From NCBI GenBank assembly GCA_009785395.1, contig WQWK01000036.1:1-12466 (forward strand): DNA of 12,466 bases. The letters run 5' to 3'. Numbering within the stretch: the first letter of the stretch is position 1; each line of letters starts with the position of its first letter. A model generated the notes under the pieces. The model saw nothing but the letters and a program-made list of their open reading frames with translations, had not been told where the DNA came from and did no database searches. Shown piece by piece: positions 1 to 6,665 of the stretch. Source of the stretch: Conexibacteraceae bacterium. GTDB lineage: Bacteria > Actinomycetota > Thermoleophilia > Solirubrobacterales > Solirubrobacteraceae. The position numbers and the translations under genes were made by a program.

Positions 1-1049
1 TCGGGCGTCTCGACGCCGACGACATCGAGCCCGTAGCGGTGGTAGTGCTTGTAGAGCCCCTCGACGAACGGGAGCGTGCGGATGCAGTTGATGCACGTGT
101 AGGTCCAGAAGTCGACGAGCACGACGTGGCCGCGCAGCCCCGCGAGCGTCAGCGGCCTGTCGCCCGGGGTGTTGAACCAGTCCTGGGTGTCTTTGAAGCC
201 CGGTGCCCGCCCGAGCTTCGGCAACGCCGCCACGGCGGCGTCCACACGCGCAGCGGCGTTCTGGCGCTCGGCGAACTTCGAGGCGGGGCGCAGTGACGCC
301 AGCCTGTTCTTGACGCTGTTCGAGTTCTCCAGCGACTTGGTCGGGTCGACGAAGAACGCCAGCACGCCGGAGTGGTTGCCGGCGGTGTCCTCGGCGAGGC
401 TCGACTCGAACTGCACGTCGAGGTTGAAGATCATCAGCACGGCCGTCGCCAGCAGCACGAGGCCCATCGCGCGTTCGACGATGTGTCCGTGGGCGAAGCG
501 CTTGACGCGCGCCAGCACCGCGCGCCCGCCGAAGCTGTAGATCGACATCGCCGCCGCGAGCCCGATCGAGTAGGCGATCGCGACGGCGACGATCTTGAGG
601 CTGGCGCCACTGGTGGCGCTTGTGACGATCACGGCGGCCAGGATCGGCCCCGCGCACGGTGCGCAGACGAAGCCCAGCGCGCCACCGACGGCGAGGCCCG
701 ACCAGAAGCCGTCGCCGCGGGTCTTGGGGCCGAAGCGCGCGAGGCGCGAGAGCGGCGCCTGCACGCGCTGCGCGAGCTCCGGGATCAGCAGCACGAGCCC
801 GAAGGCGATCAGCACGACGATCGTGATCTCGCGCGTGGCGCCGCTCGCCAGGCCGATGCCCTTCACGACCTGCGCCAGCAGGACGATCGTAATGATGAAC
901 GTGATCGCGAGGCCGAGCACGATGCCGAGCGGCCTGCGCCGGCCACCGACGGCGCTCGCCGACAGCAGCGCGGGCAGGATCGGGAGGATGCACGGCGTGA
1001 TCGCCGTGGCGAGCCCGGCGACGAACGCAAAGATCAGGAGCAGCGGCAT
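1..1049 (-). CDS. DipZ-like cytochrome c biogenesis protein (CcdA domain fused to thioredoxin domain), 3'-truncated by window edge
   Basis: The gene starts at an ATG at 1049 and runs off the left edge; 349 codons are visible without a stop. Residues 1 to about 235 form a CcdA/DsbD-type membrane domain with several hydrophobic segments. It carries the usual cysteines: TPCILP (C20) in helix 1 and CAPC (C129, C132) in a later helix. A linker of about 65 residues leads to a TlpA/thioredoxin-like domain with DFWTYTCINCIRTLP (C319, C322). WTYxCINC is typical of the mycobacterial DipZ family rather than the CxPC of ordinary thioredoxins. By family, the membrane half passes electrons from cytoplasmic thioredoxin to the fused extracytoplasmic domain, which reduces disulfides, for example in cytochrome c maturation. 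It is the last of three minus-strand genes, 105 bases after moaA. No good Shine-Dalgarno is visible, so the start is less certain than the identity. Any C-terminal carbohydrate-binding-like domain would lie outside the window. Confidence 0.88.
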   Translation of the reverse strand, partial: MPLLLIFAFVAGLATAITPCILPILPALLSASAVGGRRRPLGIVLGLAITFIITIVLLAQVVKGIGLASGATREITIVVLIAFGLVLLIPELAQRVQAPLSRLARFGPKTRGDGFWSGLAVGGALGFVCAPCAGPILAAVIVTSATSGASLKIVAVAIAYSIGLAAAMSIYSFGGRAVLARVKRFAHGHIVERAMGLVLLATAVLMIFNLDVQFESSLAEDTAGNHSGVLAFFVDPTKSLENSNSVKNRLASLRPASKFAERQNAAARVDAAVAALPKLGRAPGFKDTQDWFNTPGDRPLTLAGLRGHVVLVDFWTYTCINCIRTLPFVEGLYKHYHRYGLDVVGVETP

Positions 1050-1139
1050 CGCTATCTACTGAGACGTCAAAGTGTCAGGAATCTTCCTCATCAGAGGTTG
1101 AGTCCCGGTTAAGCGCACATCTGTTACAGCGAAGAATCC

Positions 1140-1163
1140 GGCGGCGGCGCGGCGTCAGCCGCC
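1140..1163. repeat. Short inverted repeat at the moaA stop codon
   Basis: GGCGGC (1140-1145) and GCCGCC (1158-1163) could pair around the moaA stop (1155-1157). There is no T-run on either strand. It may be a weak attenuating hairpin between moaA and the DipZ-like gene, or simply a product of high GC. The rest of the 105-base gap (1050-1154) is somewhat AT-richer than its surroundings and may hold the promoter of the DipZ-like gene, but I see no convincing -35/-10 pair. Confidence 0.25.
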
Positions 1164-2156
1164 GATCGCCGACATGCTCCGCGCCGGCTGGATGAACCCG
1201 GGCTCACCGATGTGGTGCTTGAGCTCCTTGCGCCACACCGCGTCGCGGATGATCTGCTCGATCTCCGCGTCGTCGGCGCCGTCCCGCAGTGGCCCCCGCA
1301 GGTCGGTCTCGTTGAGCGAGAACAGGCACGTGCGCAGGCGGCCGTCGGCGGTCAGGCGGATGCGGTTGCAGTCGCCGCAGAACGGCTCGGAGACGGGGTT
1401 GATGAGACCGATGCGGCCCCTGCCGTCGGCGAAGCGATAGACCCGCGCGGTCGCGCTGGGCTCGCGCTGGAGCGGCTCGAGCGGGTGCAGCGCCTCGATC
1501 AGCGCGTGCAGCTCGGCGCCGGTGAGCACCTGATCGGAGGTCCATCTGTGGTCGGCGTCCAGCGGCATGAACTCGATGAAGCGCACCTCGTAGACGCCCT
1601 CACGGGCGAGCGCCACGAAGGCCGGCACCTCGTCCTCGGTGAAACCGCGGATCGCGACGGCATTGACCTTGATCGGGTGCGCCTGCGGGAACTCGGCGAG
1701 ACGGGCGAGCCCGCGCAGCACCTGTTCCAGCGCGTCGCGACGGGTGAGCTCGTAGAAACGGTCGCGCTGCAGCGAATCGACTGACACGTTGAAGCGATTC
1801 GCCCCGGCATCGACCAGCGCTGCGGCGTCGCGCTCGAGCAGGAAGCCGTTGGTCGTGATCGAGAGGTCCTCGACCCCGTCGATCGCCGCCAGCATCCCGA
1901 CGAGCTTTGGGAACTCGCGCCGCACGAGCGGCTCGCCACCGGTGAGCCGCACGTCGCTGACGCCCATGCCCGCGAGCAGGGTCACCAAACGCGTGATCTC
2001 CTCGAACGTGAGCACCTCGGCGCGCTCGAGCCAAGGAAGACCCTCCGCCGGCATGCAGTACTGGCAGCGGAAGTTACAGCGGTCCGTGACGGACACCCGG
2101 AGGTCCGCGATGCGGCGTCCGTGGCCGTCCAGGAGTGGTTCAACTCCCATCTTCAT
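1155..2156 (-). CDS. moaA: GTP 3',8-cyclase MoaA (molybdenum cofactor biosynthesis)
   Basis: MoaA is a radical-SAM enzyme that converts GTP to (8S)-3',8-cyclo-7,8-dihydroguanosine 5'-triphosphate, the first step of molybdopterin synthesis in the cytoplasm. The 333-aa product has the usual family length. The N-terminal radical-SAM cluster motif is CNFRCQYC (C27, C31, C34), followed by the TGGEPL motif. The C-terminal cluster that holds GTP has C260, C263 and C277 (FCGDCNRIR...LRTC). The protein ends in Gly-Gly, the conserved MoaA tail that reaches into the active site. The ATG at 2156 overlaps the 3' end of ecm by 17 bases; the in-frame ATG at 2150 (Met3) is an alternative. No clear Shine-Dalgarno is visible, so translation is probably coupled to ecm. 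No other moa or moe gene is in the window, so it seems to stand apart from the rest of its pathway. Confidence 0.96.
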   Translation of the reverse strand: MKMGVEPLLDGHGRRIADLRVSVTDRCNFRCQYCMPAEGLPWLERAEVLTFEEITRLVTLLAGMGVSDVRLTGGEPLVRREFPKLVGMLAAIDGVEDLSITTNGFLLERDAAALVDAGANRFNVSVDSLQRDRFYELTRRDALEQVLRGLARLAEFPQAHPIKVNAVAIRGFTEDEVPAFVALAREGVYEVRFIEFMPLDADHRWTSDQVLTGAELHALIEALHPLEPLQREPSATARVYRFADGRGRIGLINPVSEPFCGDCNRIRLTADGRLRTCLFSLNETDLRGPLRDGADDAEIEQIIRDAVWRKELKHHIGEPGFIQPARSMSAIGG

Positions 2157-4167
2157 AGAGTAACCCGGCGGCCTGGCGGCTGACTCCGTGTCGCTGCGCG
2201 ACCAGCTCGACGATGTCGGCGATCGTCTCGTTGAGATCCCAGTCCTTGGGCGTGTAGATGGCCGCCACCCCCGCGCCCCGCAGCGCTGCGGCGTCGGCGT
2301 CGGGGATGATGCCGCCGACGACGATCGGGATGTCGTCGGCGCCGGCGTCGCGCAGCAGCGCGATCACCTCCGGGATCAGCTCGGCGTGCGAGCCCGAGAG
2401 GATCGACAGGCCGACCACATCGACGTCCTCCTGGGCGGCGGACTCGGCGATCTGGGCGGGCGTCAGCCGGATGCCGCCGTAGACGACCTCGATGCCCGCA
2501 TCACGGGCGCGCACCGCGATCTGCTCGGCGCCGTTGGAGTGGCCGTCGAGGCCGGGCTTGCCGACCAGCAGCTTGATCCGGTGTCCGATCCCGTCGCTGA
2601 CGCGATCGACCTCGGTCCGCAGGGCGTGGATCCGCCGGCCGTCTGGCGACGTGGCGGCGCCACCGACGCCGGTCGGTGCGCGGTACTCGCCGAACGCGTC
2701 GCGCAGGGTCTGCGTCCACTCGCCGGTCGTGACCCCGGCGCGGGCGCAGGCGATGCTCGCGGGCATGATGCTCTGCGTGTCGTCAAGCGCGGCCAGCTGA
2801 AGCGCTTCCAGCGCAGCCGCGACAGCAGCGGCGTCGCGGCTGCGGCGCCACGCGTCGAGGGCCTCCAGGCGTTCGCGCTCAACCTCGGGATCGACCACCT
2901 GGATGCCGCCATCGCCGTCGGCCGTCAGCGGTGAGGGCTCGGTCGAGTCGAACCGGTTCATGCCGACGACGGTCTGCTCGCCGGACTCGATCCGCGCCCA
3001 GCGCTCGCGCTGGGCCTGCACGAGCGCGGACTTCATGTAGTCGACGGCATCGACCGCGCCGCCGCGGGCTGCGACCTTCTGCATCTCCTCGCGCGCGCCC
3101 GCGATCATCTCCGCGACGAGCCCGTCCATCACGACCGAGCCCTCGAAGATGTCGCCGTACTCGAGCAGGTCGGTCTCGTAGGCGAGGATCTGCTGCAGGC
3201 GCAGCGACCACTGCTGATCCCACGGGCGGGGGAGGCCGAGCGCCTCGTTCCAAGCGGGCAGCTGCAGGGCGCGGGCGCGCGCGTCGCGGCCGAGTGTGAC
3301 GGCGAGCGCCTCCAGCGCAATCCGGTAGACGTTGTTCTCGGGCTGGGCCTCGGTGAGGCCGAGCGAGTTGACCTGAACGCCGTAACGGAAACGGCGCTTG
3401 TTGGGCTCGGTAACGCCGTAGCGCTGCTCGCCGAGCTCGTCCCACAGGCGCGCCATCGCGCGGAGCTTCGCGTGCTCCTCGATGAAGCGCACGCCGGCGT
3501 TGACGAAGAACGAGATCCGGCCGAAGACCTCCGGCATGACCTGGTCGGCGCGGTCGCCGAGGCGCGCCTTCACGGCGTCGAGCACGGCGATCGCGTTACC
3601 CATCGCGTAGGCGATCTCCTGCACCGGGGTGGCGCCGGCCTCCTGCAGGTGGTAGGAGCAGATGTTGATCGGGTTCCACCTGGGAACGTGCTCGACGGTG
3701 TAGGTGATCGTGTCGGCGATCAGCCTGAGTGAGGGCGCGGGCGGGAAGGCGTAGGTGCCGCGGCTGAGGTACTCCTTGAGGATGTCGTTCTGGGTGGTGC
3801 CCTGCAGCTGCCGCTGATCGACACCCTGCTCTTCGGCGGCGACGATGTAGAGCGAGAGCAGCCATGCGGCGGTCGCGTTGATCGTCATCGATGTGTTCAT
3901 CCGGTCCAGCGGGATCTGATCGAGCAGCGCCTGCATGTCACCCCGGTGGGCGATCGAAACGCCGACCTTGCCGACCTCGCCCCTGGCGAGCGGATGGTCC
4001 GGGTCATAACCCGTCTGGGTCGGCAGATCGAACGCGATCGAGAGGCCCGTCTGGCCCTTGGCGAGGTTGCGGCGGTACAGCTCGTTGGAGCGCTGCGCGT
4101 CCGAGTGGCCCGCGTAGGTCCGCATCACCCAGGGGCGATCGGGCTCAGGCAGGCGAGGCTCCTCCAT
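2140..4167 (-). CDS. ecm: Ethylmalonyl-CoA mutase (MeaA/Ecm), coenzyme B12-dependent
   Basis: The product is a 675-aa single-chain acyl-CoA mutase, the length of Ecm/MeaA (about 650-680 aa) and shorter than MutB (about 715-750 aa). The N-terminal catalytic TIM barrel shows RTYAGHS (around residues 16-22), AFDLPTQTGYD and MNTSMTINATA. A long NSLGLTEAQPENNVYRI to RPWDQQWSLRLQQILAYE region closely matches the Rhodobacter ethylmalonyl-CoA mutase as I recall it. MutB has ATHRGYD where this protein has PTQTGYD. The C-terminal cobalamin-binding domain has DGHSNG (D541, cobalt-ligand H543, G546), GLSILSGSH and a GG near residue 618. The expected reaction is (2R)-ethylmalonyl-CoA to (2S)-methylsuccinyl-CoA in the ethylmalonyl-CoA pathway. 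Crotonyl-CoA carboxylase/reductase is absent from the window. Isobutyryl-CoA mutase is less likely, because IcmA lacks a fused B12 domain and IcmF has it at the N-terminus. It heads the ecm-moaA-dipZ-like gene string. Confidence 0.9.
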   Translation of the reverse strand: MEEPRLPEPDRPWVMRTYAGHSDAQRSNELYRRNLAKGQTGLSIAFDLPTQTGYDPDHPLARGEVGKVGVSIAHRGDMQALLDQIPLDRMNTSMTINATAAWLLSLYIVAAEEQGVDQRQLQGTTQNDILKEYLSRGTYAFPPAPSLRLIADTITYTVEHVPRWNPINICSYHLQEAGATPVQEIAYAMGNAIAVLDAVKARLGDRADQVMPEVFGRISFFVNAGVRFIEEHAKLRAMARLWDELGEQRYGVTEPNKRRFRYGVQVNSLGLTEAQPENNVYRIALEALAVTLGRDARARALQLPAWNEALGLPRPWDQQWSLRLQQILAYETDLLEYGDIFEGSVVMDGLVAEMIAGAREEMQKVAARGGAVDAVDYMKSALVQAQRERWARIESGEQTVVGMNRFDSTEPSPLTADGDGGIQVVDPEVERERLEALDAWRRSRDAAAVAAALEALQLAALDDTQSIMPASIACARAGVTTGEWTQTLRDAFGEYRAPTGVGGAATSPDGRRIHALRTEVDRVSDGIGHRIKLLVGKPGLDGHSNGAEQIAVRARDAGIEVVYGGIRLTPAQIAESAAQEDVDVVGLSILSGSHAELIPEVIALLRDAGADDIPIVVGGIIPDADAAALRGAGVAAIYTPKDWDLNETIADIVELVAQRHGVSRQAAGLLYEDGS

Positions 4168-4173
4168 GCCCCG

Positions 4174-4179
4174 ATTCTA
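4174..4179 (-). promoter_or_regulatory. Candidate -10 element for ecm, implying a leaderless mRNA
   Basis: On the minus strand TAGAAT is followed by exactly six bases and then the ecm ATG at 4167. TANNNT six to seven bases before +1 is the usual actinobacterial -10 layout, so transcription would begin at or within a base of the start codon. No Shine-Dalgarno precedes the ATG, which agrees with leaderless translation. No good -35 lies 16-18 bases upstream; a TTGACG (4209-4214) is about 29 bases away, too far to pair. Confidence 0.45.
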
Positions 4180-4317
4180 AGGGTCGATCCCGGGACGGGG
4201 CCGAAGGCCGTCAACGGGAGCGAAAACTTTTCCCAATCTGTTCTCAAGGTTCCGCGGCGGCGTGCCGATGTAGTTCTCAGCGCGCGGAAGTCAACCACAA
4301 CAAGCCAGACAAAACTC

Positions 4318-4323
4318 AAGGAG
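4318..4323 (+). promoter_or_regulatory. Strong Shine-Dalgarno of the 62-aa gene
   Basis: AAGGAG lies six bases before ATG 4330 and fixes this start over the longer frame open upstream from 3946, which runs antisense through ecm. The A/C-rich leader contrasts with the very GC-rich surroundings and suggests efficient translation. Confidence 0.85.
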
Positions 4324-4329
4324 ACAATC

Positions 4330-4518
4330 ATGTTCGGATTTGGAAATTCAGCTGAGAAGGATGCGGAGAAGCTCGCCCAGGACGACCCGAAGGTGACCGA
4401 CGGCGCGATCTCGGCGGCCGGCAACGAGGCCGACCAGCTGACGGACAACCGCTTCGACGGAGAGGTCCAGTCCGGGGAGCAGTACCTCGAGAAGGACATC
4501 TCCAGCGGGCACCTCTAG
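4330..4518 (+). CDS. Small acidic protein, MT0933/Rv0909 antitoxin-like (62 aa)
   Basis: This 62-aa gene has a near-ideal Shine-Dalgarno, AAGGAG at 4318-4323, six bases before the ATG at 4330. The product is hydrophilic and acidic with no signal peptide or membrane segment. After a Phe/Gly-rich start (MFGFGNSAEKDAEKL), residues 20-56 follow the spacing of the MT0933-like antitoxin family: P-x-V-x-D-x-AI-x-x-A-G-x-x-x-D-x-x-T, then F-x-x-x-V-x-x-G-x-x-x-x-x-K. In that family the segment reads roughly DKVDxAIDKAGDxxDExTxxKYxxxVDxxQ. The resemblance is judged by eye and is modest. No partner toxin of the Rv0910 (SRPBCC) type is adjacent, so an antitoxin role is doubtful; a stress or stationary-phase small protein is equally possible. 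It stands alone between a divergent ecm and a 3' hairpin, as its own transcription unit. The leader (about 4288-4329) is A/C-rich and looks unstructured. Confidence 0.75.
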   Translation: MFGFGNSAEKDAEKLAQDDPKVTDGAISAAGNEADQLTDNRFDGEVQSGEQYLEKDISSGHL

Positions 4519-4542
4519 CGCTCGCGACCTGTAGGGCGACAA

Positions 4543-4586
4543 GCGTGGAAGGCCGAGTGGGTGTGCTGCTCTTCGGCCTTCCACGC
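4543..4586 (+). terminator. Perfect 14-bp stem-loop after the 62-aa gene (probable terminator)
   Basis: The left arm (4543-4556, GCGTGGAAGGCCGA) and right arm (4573-4586, TCGGCCTTCCACGC) are perfect reverse complements with a 16-base loop. The stem begins 24 bases after the stop codon. No T-tract follows, as is common for terminators in GC-rich actinobacteria. It separates the small gene from the MBL gene 43 bases further on. A transcript-stabilising hairpin is the alternative. Confidence 0.7.
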
Positions 4587-4593
4587 GACGCCG

Positions 4594-4632
4594 CGTTAAG
4601 GTCCGCCCGATCCCGTTAGGCTTCGCCCGATG
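4594..4632 (+). repeat. Imperfect 20-bp tandem duplication in front of the MBL gene
   Basis: CGTTAAGGTCCGCCCGATC (4594-4612) and CGTTAGGCTTCGCCCGATG (4614-4632) are two similar units with a period of 20 bases; the second ends in the MBL start codon. Each contains a TANNNT: TAAGGT at 4597-4602 and TAGGCT at 4617-4622. The duplication therefore copies a possible -10 element together with the initiation region. Confidence 0.55.
4617..4622 (+). promoter_or_regulatory. Candidate -10 element for the MBL gene, implying a leaderless mRNA
   Basis: TAGGCT (TANNNT) is followed by seven bases and then ATG 4630, which would place +1 at the start codon. No Shine-Dalgarno is present before this ATG. No convincing -35 is visible, so the evidence is only the -10 layout and the missing ribosome-binding site. 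Confidence 0.4.
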
Positions 4633-5490
4633 GCGGAGACCTCGATGCGGGCGATTGACACCCTCCACCTGGGCCGGCGCCGATGGATCTGCTGCTGGCA
4701 GGTCGGCGAGGTACTGATCGATCCAGGACCGACACTGTCACTTGACACCGTTCTGGACGCGCTCGACGGCTGGCGGCCCCGGGCGATCCTGCTGACTCAC
4801 ATTCACTTTGATCACGCCGCCGGGACGGGGGAGCTGATGCGGCGTTACCCAGACCTGGAGCTGTACGTGCACGAGCTCGGGGCGCCGCACATGGTCAACC
4901 CGGAGCGGCTGTGGGCGAGCGCCTCACGGCTGTACGGCGAGGACAACATGTTGGCGCTGTGGGGTGAGTTCGTGCCCGTGCCCGCGGAGCGCGTCCACGC
5001 GCTGTCGGGCGGCGAGCGGCTCGAGATCGGCGGAGGTGCGTTCGACGTCGCCTACACGCCCGGGCATGCCAAGCACCACGTCGCCTACCTGCACCAGGGC
5101 GTGGCCTTCGTCGGAGACGTGGGCGGCGTGCGGATCGAGCCGGGCACGCCGGTGGTGCCGCCGACGCCGCCACCGGACATCGACATCGAGGCCTGGCACC
5201 ACTCGATCGAGCTGGTTCGCGCCTGGCGTCCGGAGTGCCTGGCGATGACCCACTTCGGCCCCTCCGAGGAGCCGGACGCTCAGCTCGACGAGCTTTCGGC
5301 GCGGCTCGATCACTGGGCGGCGGCGGCCCGCGACCAGGACCGCTCAGAGTGGGGGGCGGCGGTCGAGGCCGACCTACGGGCCGTGGTCACACCCGAGACC
5401 TACGACTCGTTCATCGCGGCCGTGCCCCTGGACCAGGCATACGCGGGGCTTAGGCGGTATTGGGAGAAGACTGCACATGCCCGCAACTGA
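4630..5490 (+). CDS. Metallo-beta-lactamase-fold hydrolase
   Basis: The 286-aa cytoplasmic protein has the complete metal-binding set of the MBL fold: THIHFDH (H57, H59, D61, H62), PGHAKHH (H146), GDVGG (D163) and TH208FG. All ligands for a binuclear metal site are therefore present. Residues about 9-225 form the MBL domain. The C-terminal roughly 60 residues (LDELSARLDHWAAAARDQ...) look helical and may dimerise or cap the active site. The family includes glyoxalase II, lactonases and many uncharacterised hydrolases; the substrate cannot be read from the sequence. The ATG at 4630 has no Shine-Dalgarno, and Met6 is an alternative start. The gene overlaps the CE7 esterase by 14 bases, so the two are co-transcribed and probably translationally coupled. 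That pairing suggests successive or related ester, lactone or thioester hydrolysis. Confidence 0.9.
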   Translation: MAETSMRAIDTLHLGRRRWICCWQVGEVLIDPGPTLSLDTVLDALDGWRPRAILLTHIHFDHAAGTGELMRRYPDLELYVHELGAPHMVNPERLWASASRLYGEDNMLALWGEFVPVPAERVHALSGGERLEIGGGAFDVAYTPGHAKHHVAYLHQGVAFVGDVGGVRIEPGTPVVPPTPPPDIDIEAWHHSIELVRAWRPECLAMTHFGPSEEPDAQLDELSARLDHWAAAARDQDRSEWGAAVEADLRAVVTPETYDSFIAAVPLDQAYAGLRRYWEKTAHARN

Positions 5491-6535
5491 CCTGACCCTC
5501 GCCGAGCTCGAGGCCTACGTTCCGAGCTGCCCCGAGCCGGCGGGCTTCGACAGCTTCTGGGAGGAGACGCTGCGGGCGGCCGACAGCATTGAGCTCGCGG
5601 TCACGCTGGAGCCGGTCGACACCGGGATCGCCGCCGTCCAGACGTGGGACGTCGTCTTCACCGGCTATGGCGGCCACCCGGTGCGCGGCTGGCTTCACCT
5701 CCCGGCGAGCGGCGGGGCAAGCGGCGGGGCAAGCGGCGGGGCAAGCGGCGGGGCGAGCGGCGGAGCAGGCAGTGGCAGCGATTCGGACAGCGACGGCAAA
5801 CTCCCAGCGGTCGTGCAGTTCCAGGGCTACGGGGGTGGCCGCGGGCTCGCCCACGAGACGATTCTGTGGGCCGCCGCCGGGTACGCGCACCTGGTCTGTG
5901 ACACGCGTGGCCAGGGGAGCGGCTGGTCGGCCGGCGAGACGCCTGACCCGGTCGGCTCGGGGCCTGCACACCCCGGCTTCATGACCCGGGGCATCCTCGA
6001 CCCGAACGACTATTACTACCGTCGCGTCTTCATCGACGCGGTGCGCGCCGTCGAGGTCGTGCGCACCCACGCGCGCGTCGACCCCGCGCGCGTCGCGGTG
6101 CTCGGGGCGAGCCAGGGCGGTGGCATCGCGCTGGCCGTGGCGGGCCTGCGAGCGGACATCGCCGCCGCCATGGTCGACGTCCCGTTTCTGTGCAACTTCC
6201 CGCGGGCGCTCGACCTCGTCGACAAGGATCCGTACACCGAGGTCGTGCGCTACCTCAAGGTCCACCGCGACCATCGCGAGCAGGCACTGGAAACGCTCTC
6301 CTATTTCGACGGTGTCAACTTCAGCCGCAGGGCACGGGTGCCGGCCCTGTTCTCCGTTGGCCTGATGGACGAGATCTGCCCGCCTTCGACGGTCTACTCC
6401 GCCTACAACGTCTACGCGGGACCGAAGGAGATCGGCGTCTATCACTACAACGACCACGAGGGCGGCGGCGGCTTCCACCAGGCCGATCAGCTGCAATGGC
6501 TGCGCGCCCGCCTGATGGCTGCGCACCCTGCCTGA
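5477..6535 (+). CDS. CE7-family esterase (acetyl xylan esterase / cephalosporin-C deacetylase-like)
   Basis: The 352-aa alpha/beta-hydrolase has CE7 (AXE1) motifs in order: QFQGYGG (114-120, oxyanion region), the family signature DTRGQG (142-147), nucleophile GASQGG (S212), acid LMDEICPP (D298) and HEGGGGFH (H327). CE7 enzymes are usually cytoplasmic, form hexamers and remove acetyl groups from short xylo-oligosaccharides and cephalosporin C; no signal peptide is present here. GGGAG (5462-5466) lies ten bases before ATG 5477, which sits inside the end of the MBL gene. The odd feature is residues 78-107: five SGGA units and then a GSGSDSDSDG run. This inserts about 25-30 residues between strand GWLHLP and KLPAVVQF, where related proteins have a short loop. 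All catalytic residues are intact, so the enzyme is probably active. The substrate is inferred only from the family. Confidence 0.93.
   Translation: MPATDLTLAELEAYVPSCPEPAGFDSFWEETLRAADSIELAVTLEPVDTGIAAVQTWDVVFTGYGGHPVRGWLHLPASGGASGGASGGASGGASGGAGSGSDSDSDGKLPAVVQFQGYGGGRGLAHETILWAAAGYAHLVCDTRGQGSGWSAGETPDPVGSGPAHPGFMTRGILDPNDYYYRRVFIDAVRAVEVVRTHARVDPARVAVLGASQGGGIALAVAGLRADIAAAMVDVPFLCNFPRALDLVDKDPYTEVVRYLKVHRDHREQALETLSYFDGVNFSRRARVPALFSVGLMDEICPPSTVYSAYNVYAGPKEIGVYHYNDHEGGGGFHQADQLQWLRARLMAAHPA
5708..5767 (+). repeat. Five in-frame 12-bp tandem repeats encoding (SGGA)5
   Basis: The unit is AGCGGCGGGGCA. Copies 1-3 (5708-5743) are identical; copy 4 (5744-5755) ends in G, and copy 5 (5756-5767) has GGA for GGG. 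The unit is a multiple of three and stays in frame, so slippage would lengthen or shorten the loop of the esterase without a frameshift. A Gly/Ser/Asp-rich stretch follows (5768-5797). Confidence 0.95.
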
Positions 6536-6565
6536 TGGCGTGGAGGAGCGGTCGGCCGGCGCGGG

Positions 6566-6620
6566 TCCGGGGCGCCACCCCCTCTAGGCGGGCGTGCCTC
6601 CGGGGCACCACCCCCTCTAG
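6566..6620. repeat. Pair of 22-bp direct repeats, 33-bp period
   Basis: TCCGGGGC[G/A]CCACCCCCTCTAG occurs at 6566-6587 and 6599-6620 with one mismatch. The second copy also forms a six-base stem, GGGCAC (6603-6608) with GTGCCC (6623-6628). The repeats lie just after the esterase stop (6535), so this may include its transcript end, but there is no T-run. Confidence 0.7.
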
Positions 6621-6665
6621 ACGTGCCCTCACAGGTCTTGCAGAAGTGTGTCGACCTGTAACGGC

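Noticed and set aside
39..1112. Long plus-strand open frames opposite the DipZ-like gene
   Set aside because: Their translations are Arg/Ala/Asp-rich with no family motif. The minus frame has intact CcdA and thioredoxin motifs, so these are high-GC antisense shadows.
3946..4329. Upstream extension of the 62-aa gene to a 190-aa protein
   Set aside because: The extension is antisense to the start of ecm and has no family resemblance. A strong Shine-Dalgarno directly precedes ATG 4330.
5708..5767. CRISPR-like or minisatellite element independent of the gene
   Set aside because: The units are 12-bp tandem copies without spacers, in frame within an intact esterase, so they are a coding repeat.
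5450..6526. A 358-aa minus-strand frame opposite the CE7 esterase
   Set aside because: It is as long as the real gene, but its product is low-complexity (for example repeated Pro-Ala-Ala-Cys from the 12-bp repeats) with no motif. The plus strand has the full CE7 catalytic set.
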